Shown here: piece by piece, positions 14,644 to 20,837 of the stretch
Layout: every line of letters begins with the position of its first letter
Position numbering within the stretch: the first letter of the stretch is position 1
Origin: Chitinophagaceae bacterium UBA4412
Lineage (GTDB): Bacteria; Bacteroidota; Bacteroidia; Chitinophagales; Chitinophagaceae
Assembly: GCA_002400445.1 (NCBI GenBank)
Contig: DGQO01000124.1
Location: 8,364-29,200 of the forward strand
DNA length: 20,837 nucleotides
Reading direction: 5' to 3'
The notes under the pieces: generated by a model
What the model was told of the DNA's origin: nothing
The model's input: the letters and a program-made list of their open reading frames with translations, nothing else
The model's database searches: none
Program-made: the position numbers and the translations under genes

Positions 14644-15939
14644 ATGAAATATCTTCCCCTCAATCCCGAGATTTTCGTGCAGAACCGTAAGCGGTTTACC
14701 GACAAAATGGAAAAAAATTCCATTGCTATTTTTAACAGCAATGACGAACTGCCTACCAATGCGGATCAGTTGTTTCCGTTTAAGCAAAATTCTGACTTGT
14801 TCTGGCTCACTGGAATTGAGCAGGAAGATAGTATGCTCATTTTGTACCCGGACAATGCTGAGCAGAAGTACCGTGAAGTGCTGGTGCTGGTTCGCCCTAA
14901 TGAACTCAAAGAAAAGTGGGATGGCCACCGCTTGCGGGTGGAGGAAGCACAGGCGATTTCCGGCATTCAAAATATTCTATGGTTAGATGCCATAGACGGT
15001 AGCCTGCAGCCCTGGATACATTGGGCAGATACCATTTACCTCAATTCAAATGAAAATGACCGTAAGGGTAACCTTGTAATGGTAAGAGATTATCGCTATG
15101 CTGAAATGATGCGGCAACGATACCCCTTACACCAATACCGCCGCAGTGCAAAAATTTTGAAAGAACTCCGTGCCATCAAAACGCCACTCGAAATTGAAGT
15201 GATGCAAAAAGCGATCGACATTACGAACATTGCTTTTCGCAGGCTGCTGGGGTTTATAAGGCCCGGTGTAATGGAGTATGAAATAGAAGCAGAAATTTTG
15301 CACTCTTTTCTTTCCCAGCGTTCTTCCGGCCCCGCATACGGTTCTATTATTGCAAGTGGCGATAGGGCTCGCACCTTACATTATGTAGAGAATAACCAGG
15401 AGTGTAAAGATGGAGAGCTTATCCTGATGGATTTTGGTGCTGCTTACGGAAATTATTGTGCTGATCTGTCTCGCACCGTACCGGTAAACGGCAAGTTTAG
15501 CCGCCGGCAGAAAACCGTTTATAATGCCTGCCTGCATTTACATCATTATGCCGCCAGTATTCTGAAGCCCGGCATAAGCATAGTGGACTATACTGAAAAA
15601 GTGGGCGACGAAGCCACTGTTATTTTTCAAAAAATCGGGCTGCTTAAAAAATCCGATGTAAAAAACGAGAATCCTCAAAACAGGGCCTACCGCAAATACC
15701 TGTACCATGGTATTTCGCATCACCTCGGTATAGATGTTCATGACCTGGGCACCCGCACAGAGCCTATTAAAGCCGGAATGGTTTTCACCATCGAGCCGGG
15801 TATTTATATTGAAGAAGAGCAGATGGGCATTCGCATAGAAAATAATTTTTGGATTACCCGGAATGGTAATAAAGACCTGATGAAAGATATTCCTATCACG
15901 GTGGAAGAGATTGAAGCATTAATGAAACAAAGCAAATAG
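14644..15939 (+). CDS. pepP: Xaa-Pro aminopeptidase P (M24B metallopeptidase)
   Basis: This cytosolic dimetal peptidase removes N-terminal residues that precede proline. The 431-residue protein has the N-terminal creatinase-like domain (SIAIFNSNDELPTNADQLFP, then LFWLTGIEQ) and the C-terminal pita-bread domain. The metal ligands are all present: LMDFGAAYGNYCADLSRT (D263, D274), HGISHHLGIDVHD (H359), FTIEPGIYIEE (E384) and GIRIENNFW (E399). E. coli PepP has 441 residues. I chose the ATG at 14644 (MKYLPLNPEIF). The frame stays open upstream to 14476, but those 56 residues look like translated AT-rich intergenic sequence. I see no convincing promoter in the 290 bases shared with pckA; the best is TTTG 14475 with TATTTATG 14503, one mismatch and a long spacer. 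Confidence 0.94.
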   Translation: MKYLPLNPEIFVQNRKRFTDKMEKNSIAIFNSNDELPTNADQLFPFKQNSDLFWLTGIEQEDSMLILYPDNAEQKYREVLVLVRPNELKEKWDGHRLRVEEAQAISGIQNILWLDAIDGSLQPWIHWADTIYLNSNENDRKGNLVMVRDYRYAEMMRQRYPLHQYRRSAKILKELRAIKTPLEIEVMQKAIDITNIAFRRLLGFIRPGVMEYEIEAEILHSFLSQRSSGPAYGSIIASGDRARTLHYVENNQECKDGELILMDFGAAYGNYCADLSRTVPVNGKFSRRQKTVYNACLHLHHYAASILKPGISIVDYTEKVGDEATVIFQKIGLLKKSDVKNENPQNRAYRKYLYHGISHHLGIDVHDLGTRTEPIKAGMVFTIEPGIYIEEEQMGIRIENNFWITRNGNKDLMKDIPITVEEIEALMKQSK

Positions 15940-15966
15940 TTTTTACCCGCCTCTAAGGCTAATATC

Positions 15967-16731
15967 ATGAAGCAAATTCCTAATTTATTTACGCTGCTCA
16001 ACCTGGTGTTTGGCTGCGTGGCCATCACCTATATACTGCAGAATGGCATCACCATGCAATACACGGAGGAGGGAGCGCAGTTTGTGGGTATTCCTGAAAA
16101 AATCTGGATGGGTAGTTTGTTTATTGGGATTGCTGCTGTAATTGATTTTTTAGATGGCTTTGTGGCCAGGCTCTTTAAGGCAAGTTCTGAAATGGGAAAA
16201 CAATTGGATTCCCTGGCAGATGTTGTAAGTTTTGGTGTAGCCCCGGCAATGATTATTTACCAATTTCTGAGGATGGGGATTGCTGCCGAACCGGATGGAA
16301 TTGATGCATCTGTATTGTGGCTTTGCCCTGCATTTATCCTGCCGGCTGCCGGTGCATATCGCCTTGCCAGATTTAATCTTGATGCAGAGCAGGCATATGG
16401 TTTTAAGGGTGTTCCCATCCCGGCAGCAGGCTTGCTGGTAGCATCGCTGCCGTTCATTTACTGGAATACACATCATGAAGCATTGATCAGCCTTCTGTTT
16501 AATAAATGGTTTTTATATGCTTTTGTTTTGGTGGTAAGCGCTCTTATGGTGAGCCGCCTTCCCTTAATGGCATTAAAGTTTACCAGCAGGCGATTAAAGG
16601 ATAACGGGCCGAAAATAATGCTTGCTGTTTTTGCACTGCTTTGTGCTATTTTGCTGCATTGGCTTGCTGTGCCGGCCGTGTTTCTTGGCTATGTTCTTTT
16701 ATCATTAATTTATAAAAATAAAGCATCATGA
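15967..16731 (+). CDS. pssA: CDP-diacylglycerol-serine O-phosphatidyltransferase (PssA, class I CDP-alcohol type)
   Basis: PssA makes phosphatidylserine, the precursor of phosphatidylethanolamine, from CDP-diacylglycerol and L-serine in the inner membrane. The 254-residue protein carries the CDP-alcohol phosphatidyltransferase signature exactly: D60-FL-D63-G64-FV-A67-R68, eight residues, G77-KQL-D81-SLA-D85, followed by VVSFGVAPAMIIYQFL. Several hydrophobic membrane segments follow, for example LVASLPFIYW, WFLYAFVLVVSALMV and AVFALLCAILLHWLAVPAVF. The start NLFTLLNLVFGCVAI is typical of serine-specific members. It begins 27 bases after pepP, and its stop overlaps the purS start by 4 nt (ATGA). 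Confidence 0.93.
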   Translation: MKQIPNLFTLLNLVFGCVAITYILQNGITMQYTEEGAQFVGIPEKIWMGSLFIGIAAVIDFLDGFVARLFKASSEMGKQLDSLADVVSFGVAPAMIIYQFLRMGIAAEPDGIDASVLWLCPAFILPAAGAYRLARFNLDAEQAYGFKGVPIPAAGLLVASLPFIYWNTHHEALISLLFNKWFLYAFVLVVSALMVSRLPLMALKFTSRRLKDNGPKIMLAVFALLCAILLHWLAVPAVFLGYVLLSLIYKNKAS

Positions 16732-16976
16732 TTTTTACTGCACAGGTTAAGGTAATGCCTTTAAAAGACTTGCTTGATCCTCAAGGGAAAGCCGTGCTGG
16801 GAGGTTTGCAAAATTTAAATATCACCGCGGTATCCGATGTGAGAATAGGAAAGCATATTGACCTGCAAGTGGAAGCTGAAAATAAAGAAACAGCCATGGC
16901 CATTGCCGCAGATGCAGCAAAAAAACTACTGGCAAATCCCGTAATGGAAATGTTTGAAATAACACTTGCTGATTAA
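16728..16976 (+). CDS. purS: Phosphoribosylformylglycinamidine synthase subunit PurS
   Basis: PurS is the small dimeric subunit that bridges PurL and PurQ in the FGAM synthase complex, the fourth step of purine synthesis. The 82-residue length is typical. Family features are an N-terminal strand FTAQVKVMPLKDLLDPQGKA, then VLGGLQ and SDVRIGKHIDLQVEA (the V.iGK.i.l signature), with a C-terminal helix AADAAKKLLANPVMEMFEI. Its ATG overlaps the pssA stop by 4 nt, so it is translated from the same transcript. Neither purL nor purQ is in the window, so it lies apart from its partners unless they are elsewhere in the genome. A PurS implies the three-subunit form of the synthase rather than the single-chain PurL of enterobacteria. 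Confidence 0.9.
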   Translation: MIFTAQVKVMPLKDLLDPQGKAVLGGLQNLNITAVSDVRIGKHIDLQVEAENKETAMAIAADAAKKLLANPVMEMFEITLAD

Positions 16977-17006
16977 GCAAATTGCTCATTATAAATCGTT
17001 TCTATT

Positions 17007-17729
17007 TTGACCGAATCCTCTTCAAGTTCGGAGCCCATATTTTCTGCTGTAAATGAAGCTGCGGGTGTTTTATATCTTGTTCCATCACCAATTGGAAACC
17101 TTGGTGATATCACTTTCCGGGCCATAGAAGTTTTAAAAATGGTGGATCTTATCCTGGCAGAAGATACCCGCACTTCCGGGTTCTTGCTGCGTCATTACGA
17201 AATTCACAAACCTGTTTCACCGTATCATCAGCATAATGAACACCGTATTGTTAATCATTTGGTGGAACAAATGGAAGCCGGAAAAACCATTGCGCTGCTC
17301 ACAGATGCAGGCACACCCGGCGTAAGTGATCCTGCTTTTTTACTGGTGCGTGCCTGTGTGCAAGAGAATATTCGTGTAGAGTGTCTGCCAGGCGCAACCG
17401 CTTTTGTACCAGCCCTGGTAAATAGTGCGCTGCCTATGAACAGTTTTTGCTTTGAAGGTTTTCTTCCTTTGAAAAAGGGACGGCAAACTTTTTTAAAGCG
17501 GCTTGCAGAAGAAACCAGAACAATGGTTTTTTATGAAAGCCCGGTACGGCTGCTTAAAACACTCAAAGACTTCATAGAATATTTTGGTGTAGAGCGGCAA
17601 TGCTGTGTGAGTCGGGAACTAACCAAGAAATTTGAAGAAAATGCAAGGGGCAGCCTGCAGCAGGTGTATGACCATTTTAGCCAAAAAGCAATAAAAGGTG
17701 AAATTGTGATTGTGCTGGCCGGTAAATAA
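17007..17729 (+). CDS. rsmI: 16S rRNA (cytidine(1402)-2'-O)-methyltransferase RsmI
   Basis: RsmI 2'-O-methylates C1402 in the 16S rRNA decoding centre. The 240-residue protein is a tetrapyrrole-methylase-fold enzyme: LYLVPSPIGNLGDITFRA (about 22-39), ILAEDTRTSGFLLRHY, HQHNEH, LLTDAGTPGVSDPA (SAM site), PGATAFVPALVNSALPM, FEGFLP, MVFYESPVRL and CCVSRELTKKFEE. The start is a TTG at 17007. The frame is closed by TAA at 16992, and no ATG or GTG lies before the conserved LYLVPSP. The result is about 21 extra, Ser-rich residues (TESSSSSEP) before the usual N-terminus. The gene starts 30 bases after purS and is the last of the pepP-pssA-purS-rsmI run. No clear terminator hairpin follows. Confidence 0.93.
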   Translation: MTESSSSSEPIFSAVNEAAGVLYLVPSPIGNLGDITFRAIEVLKMVDLILAEDTRTSGFLLRHYEIHKPVSPYHQHNEHRIVNHLVEQMEAGKTIALLTDAGTPGVSDPAFLLVRACVQENIRVECLPGATAFVPALVNSALPMNSFCFEGFLPLKKGRQTFLKRLAEETRTMVFYESPVRLLKTLKDFIEYFGVERQCCVSRELTKKFEENARGSLQQVYDHFSQKAIKGEIVIVLAGK

Positions 17730-17807
17730 TCGTTTTCCACCTAGCCAACTTTCACAAACTATAATACCTTATTTTCCGAAATTTAACCCGTATTAAACTT
17801 ATCTCTG

Positions 17808-19742
17808 ATGATTAGAGTGTTGATCTTTTTTGTGGCCAGTCTTCTTAGTCTGAATTTTGCCCATGCCCAGCCGGATCGCTGGCAGCAGCGGGTAAGCTAC
17901 AACATGAAAATAGATATGGATGTAGTAACCAATCAGCTTACAGGTACGCAGAAATTGGTATATACTAACAATTCGCCCGATAAGCTCACAAGACTTTTTT
18001 ACCATCTTTATTTTAATGCTTTCCAGCCGGGGAGTAGTATGGATGTGAGGAGCCAGGAGCTGGGAAAAATAAAAATTGGCGGCCGACCAGATTGGGATAC
18101 CAGGGTGCGTGATCGCATCAGTAAATTGAAAGATGATGAAATCGGCTATCAAAAAATAAAATCTTTGAAGATGAATGGTGTACCTCAGCCTTTCAAATAT
18201 CATGAAACCATATTAGAGGTAAATCTTACCAAGCCCATTTTGCCCAACAGCAAGGTGGTTCTGGATATGGAGTTTGAAGCACAAGTGCCTTTGCAGGTAA
18301 GGAGAAGTGGCAGAGATAATCCCGCTACCGGTGTGCGATACAGCATGAGTCAATGGTATCCTAAACTTTGTGAGTATGACCGTGAAGGATGGCATCCTAC
18401 ACCCTACATTGCACGAGAGTTTTATGGAGTTTGGGGCGATTATGATGTAACCATCAAAATTGATAAAAATTATAAACTTGGTGGCACAGGCGTTTTACTC
18501 AATGCTAGCGAAATTGGATGGGGATATGATAAACCAGGCACCGATCTCAAACCAATAACAGGGGAGAAACGCAATTGGCATTTTTCCGGAAACAATATTC
18601 ACGACTTTGTGTGGGCAGCAGATCCTGAATACAAACATATCGTTCGCACGGTGCCCAATGGCCCCGTAATACATGTAATTTTTAATGACAACCCCAAGAG
18701 TGAAAATGATGATAGTGCCTGGATAAAAGTGGCTACTACGGCTGTACATGTACTCCCTTTTATAGAAACCCATTTTGGAAAATATCCTTACCCGCAATAC
18801 TCTTTTATCCATGGAGGTGATGGGGGTATGGAGTATCCCATGGCTACCCTGGTGAGCTCAGCTTCCATAGGCACAGCGCTGCACGAATGGATGCATAGCT
18901 GGTACCAGATGATGCTTGGAACAAATGAAAGTTTATATGGCTGGATGGACGAGGGTTTTGCCAGTTTTGCAGAAGACCTTGCCAGTGCTTATAACAACGG
19001 ATATCCGTCTATTGCGCCCTATGAGAGCGCTTTAAAGAAACGGCCGGACAATACGCAATTGAAAGACCTTGTAGAGAATGTGTTGCCGCAGGAGCATGCC
19101 GGGGCGTATGATAGTTATTTTAAACTCGTGCAAAGTGGTTTGGAAGAACCGCTTACTACACATGCAGACCAGTTCAATACGAATTACGCTTACAGCGCAG
19201 CATCCTACTCAAAGGGCGAAGTATTTGTAGAGCAATTGGGCTACATCGTGGGAGCAGCCGTACGGGACAAAATTTTGTTGGAGTATTATCGTCAGTGGCG
19301 TTTCAAGCATCCTGATGCTAATGATTTTATTAAACTTGCAACAGATGTAAGTGGCATTCAGTTAGACTGGTATAAACTCTATTTTGTGAATACCACAAAG
19401 ACGATTGATTACGCTATCGATAGTTTGTGGGAAGATGCAGGTGTATCAAAAATAAGACTGAAGCGCATTGGTGACATGCCCATGCCGATAGATGTAAGGT
19501 TAACTTTTTCTGATGGGAGTACGGAGATGTGTTATATCCCGCTTAACCTGATGTATGGCGACAAGCCAGCGGAAAATCCCGGAGAAAAACGAACGGTTTA
19601 CGAGGAATGGAAATGGACCCATCCTACTTATACTATCCAGTTTAACCGGAAGCTTACCGATCTTAAGAAAGCAGAAATTGATCCTTCGAAACGCATGGCC
19701 GATGTGAGCAGAAAGAATAATTTACTGGAAATAGCCTGGTAA
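17808..19742 (+). CDS. Secreted M1-type (gluzincin) zinc metallopeptidase
   Basis: The 644-residue protein begins with a signal peptide (LIFFVASLLSLNFAHA, cleavage likely after A20), so it is exported. An M1 N-terminal beta domain (about 25-230) contains KLVYTNNSPDKLTRLFYHLY and SQWYPKLCEYDREGW. The catalytic domain has GGMEYP (339-344) in place of the classic GAMEN exopeptidase loop. The zinc site is HEWMH (359-363), then 18 residues and a glutamate in GWMDEGFASFAE (E382), so it is intact HExxH-x18-E. The variant loop occurs in many secreted Bacteroidota M1 members and leaves the aminopeptidase specificity uncertain. I see no type IX sorting domain at the C-terminus, which ends in a beta-rich region and LLEIAW. 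It stands alone, 78 bases after rsmI, with no exact consensus promoter. Confidence 0.9.
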   Translation: MIRVLIFFVASLLSLNFAHAQPDRWQQRVSYNMKIDMDVVTNQLTGTQKLVYTNNSPDKLTRLFYHLYFNAFQPGSSMDVRSQELGKIKIGGRPDWDTRVRDRISKLKDDEIGYQKIKSLKMNGVPQPFKYHETILEVNLTKPILPNSKVVLDMEFEAQVPLQVRRSGRDNPATGVRYSMSQWYPKLCEYDREGWHPTPYIAREFYGVWGDYDVTIKIDKNYKLGGTGVLLNASEIGWGYDKPGTDLKPITGEKRNWHFSGNNIHDFVWAADPEYKHIVRTVPNGPVIHVIFNDNPKSENDDSAWIKVATTAVHVLPFIETHFGKYPYPQYSFIHGGDGGMEYPMATLVSSASIGTALHEWMHSWYQMMLGTNESLYGWMDEGFASFAEDLASAYNNGYPSIAPYESALKKRPDNTQLKDLVENVLPQEHAGAYDSYFKLVQSGLEEPLTTHADQFNTNYAYSAASYSKGEVFVEQLGYIVGAAVRDKILLEYYRQWRFKHPDANDFIKLATDVSGIQLDWYKLYFVNTTKTIDYAIDSLWEDAGVSKIRLKRIGDMPMPIDVRLTFSDGSTEMCYIPLNLMYGDKPAENPGEKRTVYEEWKWTHPTYTIQFNRKLTDLKKAEIDPSKRMADVSRKNNLLEIAW

Positions 19743-19817
19743 TTATTTTCCTGTCTTTACCTGTGGGCTGTACTTGGAAATAGATAATCCGTTTTGCATT
19801 TATCCAGGTGAATAAGC

Positions 19818-19851
19818 AAAAAAAAACGCCTCAGTATGTGGCTGGGGCGTT
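19818..19851 (-). terminator. Rho-independent terminator of the response regulator gene
   Basis: On the minus strand, AACGCCCCAG (19851-19842), a 7-base loop, then CTGAGGCGTT (19834-19825) form a 10-bp stem with one G-U pair. It runs into a tract of about nine T (19826-19818). It lies 22 bases past the stop. It also faces the convergent metallopeptidase gene but lacks a U-tract in that direction. Confidence 0.92.
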
Positions 19852-19872
19852 GGCACTTGAAGATAGATTTAA

Positions 19873-20508
19873 TTAACGTCCGTAATATTTATTTACGGCC
19901 TCTACACGATTTGAAACATGCAGTTTGTTGTACACATTATACACATGCTTGCGCACGGTTTCTGTGCTTATAAAAAGCTTATCCGTAATTTCTTTGTACA
20001 CTAATCCATTGGCCAGCATTTCTAAAATTTCCAGCTCTCTTTTAGTAAGGATATCCAGGGAGCCATCTGTAACCGCAGCCGGCTTTTGCTGAAAAGCCAG
20101 CACCACCTTCCGGGCAATCTGGCTGCTCATTGGTGCCCCACCTTCATACAATTCTTTGATAGCATCCAGCAACCGGGAAGGGGTGGTCTTTTTAATGATG
20201 TATCCGCTGGCGCCAGCATTGAGCGCTTCAAAGATTTTTTCGTCTTCTTCATATACCGTGCACATCATGAAGAGCATTTCTGGTCGGAGTTGCTTTACTT
20301 TTCTCACCACTTCAATACCATCAATACCGCCGAGGTTGATGTCCATGAGGGTAACTTCCGGCTCAAATGCAGGTAGTTGCACAAGTGCATCTTCTCCATT
20401 TACGCAAGAGCAGGAGAGTTCAAAGCCCGGTGCCATTTCTACAATTTCTTCCAGGGCTTTCCTGATATCATGGTTGTCTTCTACAATACCTACAGTAATG
20501 TTCATCAT
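19873..20508 (-). CDS. NarL/FixJ-type response regulator transcription factor (REC + LuxR-type HTH)
   Basis: The 211-residue protein has an N-terminal receiver domain (about 3-120) with acidic residues E10-D11, phosphoacceptor D56 in LMDINL, switch T84 in MMCTVYEED and conserved K106 in GYIIKK. The C-terminal LuxR-type HTH (about 148-211) has LTKRELEILEMLANGLVYKEI and ISTETVRKHVYNVYNKLHV. Both halves look active. No histidine kinase gene is visible in the window, so the partner is unknown; regulators of this class in Bacteroidota often pair with 7TM or TPR-type sensor kinases. Two Met codons are adjacent (20508 and 20505), so the exact start differs by at most one residue. The gene lies between rsmG and the metallopeptidase and ends in a strong terminator. 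Targets cannot be told. Confidence 0.93.
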   Translation of the reverse strand: MMNITVGIVEDNHDIRKALEEIVEMAPGFELSCSCVNGEDALVQLPAFEPEVTLMDINLGGIDGIEVVRKVKQLRPEMLFMMCTVYEEDEKIFEALNAGASGYIIKKTTPSRLLDAIKELYEGGAPMSSQIARKVVLAFQQKPAAVTDGSLDILTKRELEILEMLANGLVYKEITDKLFISTETVRKHVYNVYNKLHVSNRVEAVNKYYGR

Positions 20509-20558
20509 GCAAAAGTTAATTAAAATATAGAAAAGAAAAATACGCCAAAGAGGTAGTA

Positions 20559-20837
20559 TTACTTTTTAGGCTGGTACAATATAAATTTCCCCATAAAATA
20601 AGGCTCCGGAAAAATTTTGTCGATCTCCCAAACAAAAGGTTTGCATCCACTTTCATGCACTTCCTGGTTCAGGTCGCCACCTTTGAGGCAGATCAGTCCA
20701 TTGGGAACGCTTTCCTTGGTTTCCGTATGTTTTTTTATCAAAGGGCGGCTCCATTGCCATAAAAGCTGCAGTGGCGCTACGGCCCTGGAAACGACTGCAT
20801 CAAATTTGCGGTTTTTGATCTCTTCTGCTCTTGTGTG
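20559..20837 (-). CDS. rsmG: 16S rRNA (guanine(527)-N7)-methyltransferase RsmG (GidB), C-terminal part only
   Basis: The frame is open from the right window edge to TAA at 20559-20561 and gives 92 residues of a family of about 210, so the N-terminal half with the SAM-binding glycine loop lies outside. Visible landmarks are EEIKNRKFDAVVSRAVAPL (the F D.V.SRAvA.l signature of GidB) and PNGLICLKGGDLNQE (the LKG.... E motif). The C-terminal tail includes FPEPYFMGKFILYQPKK. RsmG places m7G527 in the 530 loop of 16S rRNA. The response regulator gene starts 51 bases downstream on the same strand, so the two could be cotranscribed; I see no terminator between them. Confidence 0.9.
   Translation of the reverse strand, partial: HTRAEEIKNRKFDAVVSRAVAPLQLLWQWSRPLIKKHTETKESVPNGLICLKGGDLNQEVHESGCKPFVWEIDKIFPEPYFMGKFILYQPKK

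Noticed and set aside
20511..20518. TAACTTTT on the minus strand as a -7 box for the response regulator
   Set aside because: It misses the final G of the consensus, lies only about 3 bases from the start codon, and has no good -33 partner.
1..20837. Search for CRISPR arrays, tRNAs, IS elements, phage or defence genes
   Set aside because: No regularly spaced direct repeats, no tRNA cloverleaf sequence, no transposase or integrase motifs, and no nuclease/effector modules other than the housekeeping RecJ were seen.

Overview
The window comes from a Bacteroidota genome and looks most like the Chitinophagia/Chitinophagaceae. The lineage call rests on family content and signals: a PorD/DUF4835 protein, a DUF4296 lipoprotein, the bamD-omega-coaBC gene order, an OmpA protein with a thrombospondin-type-3 linker, a DUF2807 (head-GIN) remnant, and promoters of the Bacteroidota type (TTTG ... 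TAnnTTTG). Shine-Dalgarno sequences are weak or absent. Nearly everything is chromosomal core or conserved lineage-typical content. I see no phage, insertion sequence, integron, CRISPR array, tRNA or rRNA, and no recognisable defence system.

Layout. (1) 1-1827 (+): 5'-truncated htpG, closed by a hairpin terminator that lies inside the 3' end of the convergent operon. (2) 5220-1851 (-): a compact operon of long-chain polyprenyl diphosphate synthase, recJ and a class I SAM methyltransferase, joined by 1- and 4-nt overlaps. (3) 5474-7108 (+): an OmpA-family outer-membrane protein with a good promoter and its own terminator. (4) 7247-12329 (+): an envelope and metabolism cluster: bamD, omega-like rpoZ, coaBC, porD (DUF4835), a DUF4296 lipoprotein, scoA and scoB. 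Most genes overlap or are a few bases apart, but a strong terminator-like hairpin sits between rpoZ and coaBC.

(5) 12330-12745: a 416-base stretch without an intact gene. It holds the frameshifted C-terminal remnant of a DUF2807 gene (minus strand) and a block of overlapping inverted repeats. (6) 14353-12746 (-): ATP-dependent PEP carboxykinase with its own promoter. (7) 14644-17729 (+): pepP-like aminopeptidase P, pssA, purS and rsmI, probably one transcript. (8) 17808-19742 (+): a secreted M1-type zinc metallopeptidase. (9) 20508-19873 (-): a NarL/LuxR response regulator with a strong terminator. (10) 20837-20559 (-): the 3' part of rsmG.

Functional threads. Outer-membrane biogenesis and secretion are represented by BamD, PorD, OmpA and the lipoprotein. 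CoA and ketoacid metabolism meets gluconeogenesis in CoaBC, ScoAB and PckA. Lipid and quinone precursors come from the prenyl synthase and PssA. Two rRNA methyltransferases, RsmI and RsmG, flank the right-hand part. The least explained parts are the 12330-12745 debris/repeat region, the orphan response regulator, the unassigned methyltransferase, and the departures from family consensus in the OmpA and CoaBC proteins.
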